This document shows, piece by piece, positions 8,131 to 16,543 of a stretch of 64,000 nt of DNA. Origin of the DNA: Pseudomonadota bacterium (GTDB lineage Bacteria > Pseudomonadota > Gammaproteobacteria > Pseudomonadales > Pseudohongiellaceae); contig JAQCBT010000016.1 of the NCBI GenBank assembly GCA_027621405.1, forward strand, positions 1 to 64,000. The letters run 5' to 3'. A model generated the notes under the pieces. That model searched no databases and was not told the origin of the DNA. It saw nothing but the letters and a program-made list of their open reading frames with translations. Made by a program: the position numbers and the translations under genes. The number at the start of each line of letters is the position of its first letter. Within the stretch, counting starts at the first letter, position 1.

Positions 8131-8880
8131 GTGAAAGATATATTCAAACCTGGTAAAAAATCTGGTTCTGCTTCGAAAGATCTGGAAGGGTCGGCTATTC
8201 AACAGCCTGTTGCCAGCAAAAAGGACGTGGCTGACTTTCTCGGCAAGTTGGCGGCAATGCCCAGGAACAGTGGAGATGCACGGCTGATCTTTGCGCTGGA
8301 TGCCACTGCCAGCCGGCAACCAACCTGGGATATGGCTACTCAACTGCAGGTGGAGATGTTCCAGGTTGCCCAGTCTCTCGGTGGGCTGCAGGTCCAGCTT
8401 TGTTACTTCCGAGGCATCGGTGATTTCTTTCACAGTAGTTGGCACAGCAATGGTGATGCATTGCTGCAGAAGATGCTTGGCATACAGTGCCAGGCCGGCG
8501 CTACCCAGATAGGGCGCCTGTTGTCCCATGCAATGCAGGAAAACGAAGCGGCGAAGGTGAAAGGCGTGGTCTTTATCGGTGATGCTATGGAAGAGATGCC
8601 CGACAAGCTGAATCAGTTTGCAGGAAAGCTGGGGCTGCTGAATGTTCCGCTTTTCATGTTTCAGGAGCATGGCGATCCAGTGGCGCGACAGGCATTCATC
8701 CAGCTGAGCCGCCTGTCTGGGGGCGCGTATTCTCAATTCGATGCCGCCAGTGCGGCTCAGCTGCGCGAGTTGCTGCAGGCAGTGGCTGTCTATGCAGCAG
8801 GCGGGCTTAAGGCTCTAAAGGACTACAGTAAAAGCTCGGGTGAGGCGGTAAAATTGTTGGAACAACAGATCAAGTCCTGA
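8131..8880 (+). CDS. VWA-domain protein paired with a membrane J-protein
   Basis: A roughly 250-residue protein with a basic N-terminus (KDIFKPGKKSG) and a von Willebrand A fold. The strand ARLIFALDATASRQPTWD gives the MIDAS-like DxTxS, a relaxed form of DxSxS. It is followed by LQVQLCYFRG, the TxIG-like segment ATQIGRLLSHA, and VKGVVFIGDAMEE. There is no signal peptide, so it should be cytoplasmic. Similar VWA proteins next to DnaJ-domain genes occur in alphaproteobacteria, where their role is unclear. The start is GTG at 8131; TTG at 8122 is possible, and neither has a clear ribosome binding site. The J-protein gene starts 21 bases later, suggesting an operon and joint function. Confidence 0.8.
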   Translation: MKDIFKPGKKSGSASKDLEGSAIQQPVASKKDVADFLGKLAAMPRNSGDARLIFALDATASRQPTWDMATQLQVEMFQVAQSLGGLQVQLCYFRGIGDFFHSSWHSNGDALLQKMLGIQCQAGATQIGRLLSHAMQENEAAKVKGVVFIGDAMEEMPDKLNQFAGKLGLLNVPLFMFQEHGDPVARQAFIQLSRLSGGAYSQFDAASAAQLRELLQAVAVYAAGGLKALKDYSKSSGEAVKLLEQQIKS

Positions 8881-8901
8881 TTTCAGGCGAGCCTTTTTCC
8901 T

Positions 8902-9642
8902 ATGATTTTTCGCTTGCTGGCCCTGCTCCTGCTTCCAATCTTTGCATATTACCTTGTGCGATCGGCTCGCCAGAAATTCAATCTCAGCCAACGCCAGACC
9001 CAGATACTTTTCCTGATTGTTGCTGCCCTGCTGGTAGTGGGCATACTAATCGTTATGGGGCGGCTGCCCGTGCAATTTATCCTGGCTCCCCTGGGAGCCG
9101 CCGGGGCTTATCTGCTGCGCTTCCTGCCAACTCTCTTGCGACTGCTACCATTCTGGCAAATGCTTCGAAGTCGGGCAGCCTCGGCCAGCGGGGCCAAGAG
9201 TGGTCAGAATTCAACCATACGCACCCGTTTTCTTGCCATGGAACTGGATCACGATTCAGGTGACATCGATGGTGTTGTGCTGCTGGGTAATTACGAAGGA
9301 TCAAAGCTGAGCAGGCTCACAATTGTCGAGTTGCTATCACTGCATGCTGAGTGCCGATCGGACTCCGACTCCCAGCAGATACTGGAGGCATACCTGGATC
9401 GCTATCATGGAGAATGGCGCGAGAACTGCCAGGGCGGCGGAAGAACGGAATTTCCGGCAGATGAGTCAATAATGACCCGGGAATTGGCATTGGAGATCCT
9501 CGGCCTCAAGGGCGAGCCTGACCGGGATGAAATCATCAAGGCCCATCGCACTCTCATGCAGCGCATGCATCCGGATCGCGGAGGATCAGACTACCTGGCG
9601 AAGAAGATAAACCAGGCCAAGGATTTCCTGCTTAAGAAATAG
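8902..9642 (+). CDS. Membrane-anchored DnaJ-domain protein
   Basis: The 246-residue protein begins with hydrophobic helices (MIFRLLALLLLPIFAYYLV, then FLIVAALLVVGILIVMG and a third near residue 55-75). It ends in a J-domain whose HPD tripeptide (RMHPDRGG) lies at about residues 223-225. The J-domain is at the extreme C-terminus facing the cytoplasm, as in Pam18/Tim14 and some DjlA-like co-chaperones. It would recruit and stimulate an Hsp70 at the inner membrane. A YegD-like Hsp70 is encoded at 37.2-38.7 kb, but no link is shown. It follows the VWA gene closely. The client is unknown. Confidence 0.85.
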   Translation: MIFRLLALLLLPIFAYYLVRSARQKFNLSQRQTQILFLIVAALLVVGILIVMGRLPVQFILAPLGAAGAYLLRFLPTLLRLLPFWQMLRSRAASASGAKSGQNSTIRTRFLAMELDHDSGDIDGVVLLGNYEGSKLSRLTIVELLSLHAECRSDSDSQQILEAYLDRYHGEWRENCQGGGRTEFPADESIMTRELALEILGLKGEPDRDEIIKAHRTLMQRMHPDRGGSDYLAKKINQAKDFLLKK

Positions 9643-9729
9643 AGAGGTTTCCGAAGCAACCTTGCTGCCCAACGCATCCCGTAAAAGTGCTAGAATTCGC
9701 GCTTTCCCACCTCACAAAATGATTTGACT

Positions 9730-11250
9730 ATGGCGCTTATCAAGAACGAAGACTTTATCCAGAGCGTCGCCGATGCTCTGCAGTACATTTCCTATTATCA
9801 CCCGCTGGATTTCGTGAATGCCGTGCACGAAGCCTACGAGAAGGAGGAGTCTCCGGCCGCTAAAGATGCCATGGCTCAGATCCTGATCAATTCCAGGCTC
9901 TGTGCAGAGGGCAAGCGACCGATTTGCCAGGACACGGGAATCGTTACGGTGTTCCTGAAGATCGGCATGGATGTGAGCTGGGAAGGTGGAATGTCAGTCT
10001 CCGACATGGTGAATGAGGGAGTGCGGCGCGCCTATATGCTCCCCGACAATGTGTTGCGAGCTTCAATTCTCGATGACCCGGCCGGGGCAAGGAAGAACAC
10101 CGGAGACAATACCCCCGCAGTCATTCACATGGAGTTGGTTCCTGGCGACACCGTCGATGTGAAACTGGCGGCGAAAGGCGGGGGCTCTGAAAACAAGGCC
10201 AAGATGGTCATGCTGAATCCCAGCGACAGCATCGTCGACTGGGTAGAAGCGACGCTTCCAACCATGGGGGCGGGCTGGTGCCCACCCGGCATGCTGGGAA
10301 TCGGTATCGGCGGTACAGCGGAGAAAGCCGCTGTGCTGGCGAAAGAATCACTCATGGATCCCATCGACATTCACGAACTGCGAGCCAGGGGGCCGTCGAA
10401 TCGAATCGAAGAGCTGAGACTGGAAATCATGGACAGGGCGAATGCCCTGGGAATCGGTGCCCAGGGCCTGGGTGGTCTCACCACTGTGCTGGATGTGAAG
10501 ATCCTCGACTATCCTACCCACGCAGCGTCATTGCCGGTGGCGATGATTCCGAACTGCGCGGCTACCCGGCATGCGCATTTCTCGCTGGACGGCTCCGGCA
10601 TTGCCAAACTGACACCACCACGTCTGGAAGACTGGCCGCAGATTACCTGGGATGCGGGTCCCCGTGCGCGCAAGGTGAACCTGGACACGGTAACCCGGGA
10701 CGATATCGAACAATGGCAACCAGGCGAGACCCTGTTGCTCTCCGGCACCATGCTCACCGGCCGCGATGCGGCGCACAAGCGTATGCTGGGGATGCTGGAG
10801 AAAGGCGAGCCCTTACCGGTGGACCTGCAGAACAAGTTTATCTATTACGTGGGCCCGGTCGATGCGGTGCGTGATGAAGTCATTGGGCCAGCGGGTCCCA
10901 CCACCGCAACCCGCATGGACAAGTTCACCGATGCGCTGCTGGAGAAGACCGGGCTGATGGGCATGATCGGCAAGGCGGAACGTGGCCCCACTGGCATCGA
11001 AGCCATCAGGAAACACAAGGCCGTATACCTGATGGCCGTCGGCGGCGCCGCCTATCTCGTATCGAAGGCTATCCGCGAGGCGAAGGTTGTTGCCTTCGAG
11101 GACCTGGGCATGGAGGCGATACACGAGTTTGTCGTGGAAGAGATGCCGGTGACTGTGGCCGTGGATGTTAACGGTACCTCAGTTCACCAGACCGGGCCTG
11201 CCCTGTGGAAGGCAAAGATCGCCGAGCATCACGCAATCGAAGTGAATTGA
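9730..11250 (+). CDS. Fumarate hydratase, class I (Fe-S)
   Basis: A roughly 506-residue enzyme that interconverts fumarate and L-malate in the TCA cycle. The N-terminal FumA-type domain includes CQDTGIVTVFLKIG, with a cluster-ligand Cys, and PAVIHMELVPGD. The C-terminal domain contains LLSGTMLTGRDAAHKR and GPTTATRMD, both standard for single-chain class I fumarases. ATG at 9730 gives MALIKNEDF; TTG at 9724 is a less likely start. The 4Fe-4S cluster makes this enzyme sensitive to oxygen radicals, and SodB is encoded nearby. It is convergent with the FabY-like gene with only one base between the stop codons. Confidence 0.95.
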   Translation: MALIKNEDFIQSVADALQYISYYHPLDFVNAVHEAYEKEESPAAKDAMAQILINSRLCAEGKRPICQDTGIVTVFLKIGMDVSWEGGMSVSDMVNEGVRRAYMLPDNVLRASILDDPAGARKNTGDNTPAVIHMELVPGDTVDVKLAAKGGGSENKAKMVMLNPSDSIVDWVEATLPTMGAGWCPPGMLGIGIGGTAEKAAVLAKESLMDPIDIHELRARGPSNRIEELRLEIMDRANALGIGAQGLGGLTTVLDVKILDYPTHAASLPVAMIPNCAATRHAHFSLDGSGIAKLTPPRLEDWPQITWDAGPRARKVNLDTVTRDDIEQWQPGETLLLSGTMLTGRDAAHKRMLGMLEKGEPLPVDLQNKFIYYVGPVDAVRDEVIGPAGPTTATRMDKFTDALLEKTGLMGMIGKAERGPTGIEAIRKHKAVYLMAVGGAAYLVSKAIREAKVVAFEDLGMEAIHEFVVEEMPVTVAVDVNGTSVHQTGPALWKAKIAEHHAIEVN

Positions 11251-11251
11251 T

Positions 11252-13108
11252 TCAGTTTCCAATCATGTCTGCATAGTACTCAGGTACCTGCAGACTGATC
11301 TCGTTCGCATAGCCTTTCACTTTCATACTGGATCGAGACAGGTTGAGAGATTCGCTGCCCAGAACATTGTGATCGAATCGGTAGATCGTGCGGGTTTCTC
11401 CCCTGCAGGTGGCCTCATCATACTCGGCTGTCGTTTCTACGATCTTCTCGTTGCGTTTCCTGTATTCGGCGAGCGCAGTCTTGCCATGACGTTTTTCCAA
11501 CATCCTGTTGACCACATGCGGGGCGATGATTGACGCGCTCGCGTTGTTTCCGCCAAATCCCTTGGAGTTGATGATCGCTGCGTCCATGTCGGTATTGTCC
11601 ATCTCCCGGTGTGCCAGCAGATAGTCCAGGTGAGCCTGCTCTACATCGTCCGCGAGACCATCGATTGTGAGAATGCCCGGCAGAATCCCGTCGTTCCAGA
11701 CGCCCAGGCAGGCCATGAGCTGGTCTCCCGCGGCAGAGGCCACAGAATGTCCCACATAGGACTTGATGGCAGCAACCGGCCAATCCTGGATGCCGAAGGC
11801 GCCTGCCACGGTGCTCAGTATCTGTGACTCGGTGACCCGGTTCTGGGGCGTGCCAGTGCCGTGTGCCTGGACGAAGCTGGCATTGGCTAGACGTTCATCG
11901 CCAATGACATTCGCAGTAGACGCGGCGGCCTTGGACATGGTGATGTAGTTGCCAAGCCCGGGCCCGGTGATGGATTTCTTGTAACCATCGGCATTCACAA
12001 ACACATCATTCACGCCAGCATAAATAGTGGCACCTGACTCCAGGGCCAGCTTGTCATCCATGAGCACGACAAACTGCGCGGACTCGGCCAGGGTAAAGCC
12101 GCAGTTGTCGCTGAATGGACGGCAGGCTCGCTCGTAGTCAGGTGTCTCGCTGTCCGAGAGGGTATCGAGTTTGCGCAGCGAAGCATCGGTCGCCAGAGCT
12201 CCCATGGTGGCGAAGGCATCGATAACCTCAGGAACGAGGCAGGCTTCGCTGGTACCCACAATTGCAATTCGCGAATGCCCGCTGCGGATGTCACGGATAC
12301 CGTTGCGCAGATTATAGAGAAATGTGGCACAGGCGCCGTTGCTGTGACCTGTTGTCCCCAGATTGCCCAGCAGATAGGCGTTGATAAAGTCTGCTGGCAT
12401 CTCATTCAGGCCCAGGGGCAGTTGTTTGGAAGTGACCTTTCTGCCCAGCAGGCGTGCCTGCAACATCCCGCCGTTTCCGTTGTAATCCAGTTGCGACAGG
12501 CAACTGCCTGCATAGACACTGATCTGGTCGGCTGGCACCATCTGCTGTAATACATCCCACTCGATTCCCAGGGATTGCAGTGCATCGGACGCGCCAAAAA
12601 CAGTCATCTGTAAGGCGCGGGGGTGATTTCGGGAATTGTAGGTGCTGGCAGGGTCGAATCTGCTTGGCAACTGGCCCGCAGCCTGTACCTCACTCACCCG
12701 CTGGGCGCCGAGCATGACTTCCAGTCCGTGGGAGACCCTCACCTGCAAGGAATCCCCCTCAGTTGGAATCAACTCCCAGTTCGCCGGTATGGGATCGGGA
12801 AGGTGCTTCTTGCGCATGGAAAAAACCAGTTCCTCACCCGCTGCGCCCTGTATCGCCGCTTGTTGATGATAGGGCACCGCATCGACATCGAAGTAGCTAT
12901 CCTCGAGCCTGCGAATCAGGGTTCCGCCAAGCAAGGCATTTCGGTCTGCTTGCTCTCCGCCACCGAGTCCTGACAGATTGCGCAGGGTTCGCTCCTGCTT
13001 CTCGGCAGACAGCGCGTCGAATACCAGTCTCCTGTAGCCATGAAAACCCGAGCTTCTTCCTGCGGGATTTATTCCACCGAATCCGGTAATTACTGGAAAA
13101 CTGCGCAT
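11252..13108 (-). CDS. fabY: Beta-ketoacyl-ACP synthase, FabY-like
   Basis: The 618-residue protein opens with PVITGFGGINPAGRSSGFHGYRR, much like the long Pseudomonas ketosynthase FabY, which starts fatty-acid synthesis by condensing acetyl-CoA with malonyl-ACP. The catalytic triad is visible: C260 (SNGACATFLYN), H416 (VQAHGTGTPQNR) and H454 (KSYVGHSVASAAGD). The extra N-terminal 150 residues distinguish it from the roughly 410-residue FabB/FabF. The start is ATG at 13108. It stands alone, divergent from a VanY-type gene, without other fab genes in this window. The assignment to FabY rather than another long ketosynthase rests on remembered similarity. Confidence 0.8.
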   Translation of the reverse strand: MRSFPVITGFGGINPAGRSSGFHGYRRLVFDALSAEKQERTLRNLSGLGGGEQADRNALLGGTLIRRLEDSYFDVDAVPYHQQAAIQGAAGEELVFSMRKKHLPDPIPANWELIPTEGDSLQVRVSHGLEVMLGAQRVSEVQAAGQLPSRFDPASTYNSRNHPRALQMTVFGASDALQSLGIEWDVLQQMVPADQISVYAGSCLSQLDYNGNGGMLQARLLGRKVTSKQLPLGLNEMPADFINAYLLGNLGTTGHSNGACATFLYNLRNGIRDIRSGHSRIAIVGTSEACLVPEVIDAFATMGALATDASLRKLDTLSDSETPDYERACRPFSDNCGFTLAESAQFVVLMDDKLALESGATIYAGVNDVFVNADGYKKSITGPGLGNYITMSKAAASTANVIGDERLANASFVQAHGTGTPQNRVTESQILSTVAGAFGIQDWPVAAIKSYVGHSVASAAGDQLMACLGVWNDGILPGILTIDGLADDVEQAHLDYLLAHREMDNTDMDAAIINSKGFGGNNASASIIAPHVVNRMLEKRHGKTALAEYRKRNEKIVETTAEYDEATCRGETRTIYRFDHNVLGSESLNLSRSSMKVKGYANEISLQVPEYYADMIGN

Positions 13109-13228
13109 GGTGTGAATCTCCCGTCTGTGCCACTGCTCAAGTTGGTGGGATCGAAAGGGGTATTAAAGCGGATTGGGAAAACTGCAGCATAGGGCAATAT
13201 AGTCATTGATTATGGTATATTGGCCAAA

Positions 13229-13374
13229 GCCTGGATAACCAGGCATAGTCGGAGCTGTGAGTCTGGGAAGGTAACTTTTGCTCACCTGCAGGCTAAGCAG
13301 TACAGCCAGATTCTTGCATTAGACAGGGGCACTACTTAGCATGTGGATCGGACCCGGGTCCGCACGAGTGCCCC
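13229..13374. other. Hairpin-rich intergenic segment upstream of the VanY-type gene
   Basis: Three separate dyads lie here: GCCTGG/CCAGGC (13229-13244, loop ATAA); GTGAG (13257-13261) with CTCAC (13281-13285), or alternatively GCTGT (13254-13258) with ACAGC (13302-13306); and GGGGCACT (13326-13333) with AGTGCCCC (13367-13374). The last encloses the perfect 14-base palindrome CGGACCCGGGTCCG (13349-13362). It ends 17 bases before the TTG start of the peptidase gene. I match it to no riboswitch or ncRNA family I know. It could be a structured leader or a small RNA. Confidence 0.4.
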
Positions 13375-13391
13375 ATACGCCCTGAAATTGA

Positions 13392-13931
13392 TTGAAGCCA
13401 GCCTTGAGCGACAGTTACCTCAGCAAGATCTCAGAACTTCACGAGTTGCTCGGCATTCCCGCCAGTTTCCGTGAAGAGTGCAGCATGCCCCTGTGTCACA
13501 CTCCCGCACAGTTGGTGGCCACTGAACCGGACTATTACGGGCGTCCGCAACAGCTCACACCTGAGGCATTTGCTGCCTGGAGCGACATGAAGGCGGCGGC
13601 GGCCCGGGACGGGGTGGTGATTCACCTGATTTCGGCCTACAGGGACCCGGATTACCAGTGCCAGATATTCAAGCGCAAGTTGGACGCCGGAGAGCCCCTT
13701 GCGGCCATTCTGCGAGTGAATGCCGCTCCGGGTTACAGCGAGCATCACACCGGTCGTGCCATTGATCTGGGGACACTGGATTGCCCCGCGTTAGAAACAG
13801 AGTTCGAAAAAACCCCGGCATTCGCATGGCTTTCTGAACATGCCGGAACCTTTGGGTTTGCCCTGAGCTATCCGAGAGACAATGCACACGGCATAGGCTA
13901 TGAGCCGTGGCACTGGTGTTTCATGTCCTAG
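13392..13931 (+). CDS. VanY-type D-alanyl-D-alanine carboxypeptidase (LAS family)
   Basis: The 179-residue zinc peptidase would trim the terminal D-Ala from peptidoglycan stem peptides. The LAS motif SxHxxGxAxD is intact (S116, H118, G121, A123, D125), and the second zinc His is H174 in EPWHW. The only possible start near the beginning is TTG at 13392, directly after an in-frame stop at 13389-13391, or TTG at 13404. Neither has a ribosome binding site. There is no signal peptide, which is odd for a periplasmic activity, so it may act on cytoplasmic precursors or recycled peptides. A hairpin-rich segment precedes it. Confidence 0.85.
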   Translation: MKPALSDSYLSKISELHELLGIPASFREECSMPLCHTPAQLVATEPDYYGRPQQLTPEAFAAWSDMKAAAARDGVVIHLISAYRDPDYQCQIFKRKLDAGEPLAAILRVNAAPGYSEHHTGRAIDLGTLDCPALETEFEKTPAFAWLSEHAGTFGFALSYPRDNAHGIGYEPWHWCFMS

Positions 13932-14019
13932 ATCAATGTAGTTAATAGCTATCATCAACAGTCTTAGACAAAATTGCTGGAAAGGGGTAATCTAGAATCA
14001 ATTTCGAATAGGAGGGGCA

Positions 14020-14274
14020 ATGCCAGCATTGCGCAGTCTGACGAAAAACCCGTCAGGCACCTTGACCCCACTTGGGGCGCTACAGTCGAATCTTCTCAAT
14101 CCGGGAATCCTTCCCAGGGTCTCAATCAGACTCAATCTTAAATTTCCTGAAACTATGCTCCTGTCTCTGCGACACCTTATTCGCGGGGAAGGTTGTTATG
14201 CATTGGCTATACTTGAACCAGTGCAGTGTCTTATATCGTTGAATAAAAACTTGATCTTGAAAAGGAGGAACTAA
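14020..14274 (+). CDS. Doubtful 84-residue ORF upstream of hpf
   Basis: An ATG five bases after AGGAGG opens an 84-codon frame ending 51 bases before hpf. The ribosome binding site is excellent. The predicted peptide is low in acidic residues, rich in Leu, Arg and Asn, and matches nothing I recognise. Its stop codon lies next to a second AGGAGG (about 14262) that has no start codon after it. It may be a leader that couples translation to hpf, or chance. The surrounding 394-base gap (13932-14325) also holds a weak promoter candidate (TAGACA at 13965 and TAATCT at 13988). Confidence 0.25.
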   Translation: MPALRSLTKNPSGTLTPLGALQSNLLNPGILPRVSIRLNLKFPETMLLSLRHLIRGEGCYALAILEPVQCLISLNKNLILKRRN

Positions 14275-14325
14275 TAGGCATTCAAACAGTTGGTAAAGCT
14301 TACATCTAAAAGGAGAAAGTAATTT

Positions 14326-14700
14326 ATGACAAATGAATTCCAAGTAGTTTTTCACAACATCGACCAATCAAACGCTATCGCAGATGCTGTTCACAAGCGC
14401 ATTGAGAAACTGGAAAGATACTGCGATCAAATAATTACTGGCCGGGTTGTGCTGGATTCTCCGCATAACAATCATCATAAAGGTAAAGTTTATTCCGTCG
14501 GTCTGGAAATACACACGCCATCGAAAGAGGTTCGGGTCAATCAGGACCAGCATGACAACCATGCCCACGAGGACCTCTACGTCGCCATTCGCGATGCCTT
14601 CAATGCTGCCGAACGTCAGCTCAAATCTATTGAAAAGAAACACCGTGCTCAGAAGCCAGCAAAGCTGGGAGCTGAATTCGACGGTGAACTGACTCAATAG
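14326..14700 (+). CDS. hpf: Ribosome hibernation promoting factor / RaiA family
   Basis: A 124-residue protein of the HPF/RaiA fold (beta-alpha-beta-beta-beta-alpha) that binds the 30S decoding centre in stationary phase or stress. It shows FQVVFHNIDQSNAIADAVHKRIEKLERY at the N-terminus and DLYVAIRDAFNAAERQLKS at the C-terminal helix. The length equals a long HPF domain without the extra dimerisation domain of long HPFs. AGGAGA lies well spaced before ATG 14326. Unlike the usual rpoN operon position, it is here next to DUF1244. Confidence 0.9.
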   Translation: MTNEFQVVFHNIDQSNAIADAVHKRIEKLERYCDQIITGRVVLDSPHNNHHKGKVYSVGLEIHTPSKEVRVNQDQHDNHAHEDLYVAIRDAFNAAERQLKSIEKKHRAQKPAKLGAEFDGELTQ

Positions 14701-14731
14701 CTACCAAAGTAAGCAACCAGTAATAGTAACT

Positions 14732-15034
14732 ATGAGTAGTAATGAACAAAAGCGCCTGGAGATCGAAGCAGCGACCTTCAGGCGCTTGCTAAATCATCTT
14801 GATAATCACAAGGGCGTACAGAATATCGATCTGATGAATCTGGCCAGCTTCTGCCGCAACTGTCTGTCAAAATGGTATCGGGCAGAGGCTGAATCCAGGG
14901 GAGTAGAGATTGACTACGAGCAGGCCAGGGAAATCGTCTACGGTATGCCCTATGCTGAATGGAAAGAGAAGTATCAGCAGGAGGCAACGGCCGAGCAGCT
15001 ACAGAAATTCGAAGAGAAGGGTGGGGCGGGCTAG
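14732..15034 (+). CDS. DUF1244 family protein
   Basis: The 100-residue protein matches the conserved DUF1244 pattern: RRLLNHLDNHKGVQNIDLMNLASFCRNCLSKWYRAEAE, then YEQAREIVYGMPYAEWKEKYQ. It is a small cytoplasmic helical protein with the conserved Cys pair in FCRNC. No function is established. It lies 31 bases after hpf on the same strand and is probably cotranscribed, which may hint at a translation or stress role. It is convergent with the AraC-type regulator. Confidence 0.9.
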   Translation: MSSNEQKRLEIEAATFRRLLNHLDNHKGVQNIDLMNLASFCRNCLSKWYRAEAESRGVEIDYEQAREIVYGMPYAEWKEKYQQEATAEQLQKFEEKGGAG

Positions 15035-15041
15035 TCCCTGC

Positions 15042-16034
15042 CTATTCGCTTGCTGCGCTAAATAATTTGTTTCTCACCAGTTGCCGGTATTCATTCGGTG
15101 TCATCGAGTTTGACTTCTTGAAGAGTTCGGTGAAGTAACTGCTGTCCTGATAACCCACGGTCTCGGCGATCTCGGCGATGACCAGATTGCTTCGCTTTAG
15201 CAATTCCTTGGCTTGTTCCAGCCTCAACGTCTGCAGAAATTGTACTGGCGTGGTGTTGGTTGCTGATTTGAAGCGCCGATTCATTGAACGCACACTGAGT
15301 CCGAACTGTGTTGCCATGTCAGAGATGTGCACGGGCTTGTTGTAGTGTTTCTGCAACCATTCCTGGGCAGCGATAATGAGCTCATCGTGATGGCTGCTAT
15401 GAGGGTCGCTGTCCAGTGCCCGGGATTCAAGAGAACGCCTGAGTTCGTGGGTGAAATGCCGGGCCACTTCGGTGGTGATAGTTGCATCGAATAGAGTCTC
15501 GATGAAATGCAGGCTTATGTCCCGAATGGCGTTCACTGATCCCGTGCAGTAGATATTGTCCGCGCTGGTGGTAAACCGTTTGCGTTGCAAGTTGACTGCG
15601 GGATAGCTCTTTTCGAAGTCATCGAAATAGCGCCAGTGGGTTGTCGCCGGCCTGTTGTCCAGCAATCTGGATTCGGCAACGAAATAGGCACCGTTCGCCG
15701 CGGCGCACAGAGTTGAGCCCCGTTCATATTGCTCCTTGATCCATTCAACCAGCCCCGGATGTTGGGCAACGGCGAGTTTGGGCTTGCGCCAGACCCCGGG
15801 TACGAAGATCAGATCATAGGTATCCATGTCGGTGATAGTTTTTTGACAGCGAATGTTCATGCCGCCAGCCAACACACAATCGACTTCTTTAGCGGAAACC
15901 AGTTCGAGCTTGCAGCAGAGATCTTCGCGCTTGCAGGCCCGGGCTACATCATTCGCTGCACTCAGCATTTCCAGGGGAATGGTAATGGCAGAGCCGAGAG
16001 CGCGGGGAATCACTACGATGGCGATTCGCTTCAT
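15042..16034 (-). CDS. GlxA-type transcriptional regulator (DJ-1/PfpI domain plus AraC HTH)
   Basis: The 330-residue protein combines an N-terminal class I glutamine-amidotransferase-like sensor domain (AIVVIPRALGSAITIPLEML ... YDLIFVPGVWRKP) with a C-terminal AraC DNA-binding domain. In the latter, two helix-turn-helix units are visible: HISDMATQFGLSVRSMNRRFK and VIAEIAETVGYQDSSYFTELFKK. The nucleophile-elbow region reads LCAAANGAYF, so the Cys is displaced from the usual amidase position and the domain likely binds a ligand rather than catalyses. The start ATG overlaps the greB stop, so it is the last gene of dinB-greB-regulator. The target is unknown. Confidence 0.88.
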   Translation of the reverse strand: MKRIAIVVIPRALGSAITIPLEMLSAANDVARACKREDLCCKLELVSAKEVDCVLAGGMNIRCQKTITDMDTYDLIFVPGVWRKPKLAVAQHPGLVEWIKEQYERGSTLCAAANGAYFVAESRLLDNRPATTHWRYFDDFEKSYPAVNLQRKRFTTSADNIYCTGSVNAIRDISLHFIETLFDATITTEVARHFTHELRRSLESRALDSDPHSSHHDELIIAAQEWLQKHYNKPVHISDMATQFGLSVRSMNRRFKSATNTTPVQFLQTLRLEQAKELLKRSNLVIAEIAETVGYQDSSYFTELFKKSNSMTPNEYRQLVRNKLFSAASE

Positions 16035-16543
16035 GTCGAATCCGGGTTACGGTAGTTGACCGACAGTATGGTGTACAGAGATTCTGCCGAGGGAGTCTGG
16101 ATTGCTATTTCCTGATCCACCTCCTTGCCCAGTAGTGCTCGAGCCATTGGGGAGTCTATGCTGATATAGCCTTTCTTTGGATCGATTTCATCAGGCCCCA
16201 CCAGTCTGTAGTTGAAGCTCTCCCCCTCTTCATTCTCAACACAGACATAAGCGCCGAAATAGATCTTGTCCTGGTTATCCGGCACAGAGGATACAACAGT
16301 CAGTTCCTCCAGGCGCTTATCCAGGTAGCGCACGCGGCGATCTATCTCCCGCAAGCGTTTCTTGCCGTAGATGTATTCCGCATTCTCGGAGCGGTCGCCC
16401 AGTGCCGCAGCCTCCGAGACAGATTGCGTTATGCGAGGGCGTTCTTCTTTCCACAGATAGCGTAATTCTTCCTTGAGTGTCTTCTCGCCTTCCGGAGTGA
16501 TGTACTTCGCGCTCGGTGGTGATGGGGGACGATAGCGGCTCAT
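16031..16543 (-). CDS. greB: Transcription elongation factor GreB
   Basis: A 170-residue Gre factor that enters the RNA polymerase secondary channel and stimulates cleavage of backtracked RNA. The N-terminal coiled coil carries the acidic tip in LGDRSENAEYIYGKKRLREIDRRVRYLDKRLE, which is the GreB rather than GreA pattern. The C-terminal FKBP-like domain includes ISIDSPMARALLGKEVDQEI. It overlaps dinB by four bases and the AraC-type gene by four, so translation is coupled within one operon. Confidence 0.95.
   Translation of the reverse strand: MSRYRPPSPPSAKYITPEGEKTLKEELRYLWKEERPRITQSVSEAAALGDRSENAEYIYGKKRLREIDRRVRYLDKRLEELTVVSSVPDNQDKIYFGAYVCVENEEGESFNYRLVGPDEIDPKKGYISIDSPMARALLGKEVDQEIAIQTPSAESLYTILSVNYRNPDST

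Noticed and set aside
8017..8736. 239-codon minus-strand frame
   Set aside because: Antisense to the VWA gene, which has a clear fold and a cotranscribed partner; the minus-strand product matches nothing.
11418..12973. Several long frames inside the FabY-like gene
   Set aside because: Shadow frames of a high-GC3 gene with all catalytic residues intact in the main frame.
13229..13374. 6S RNA, 4.5S RNA or known riboswitch
   Set aside because: I compared by memory with 6S and SRP RNA and found no conserved core; left as an unassigned structured segment.
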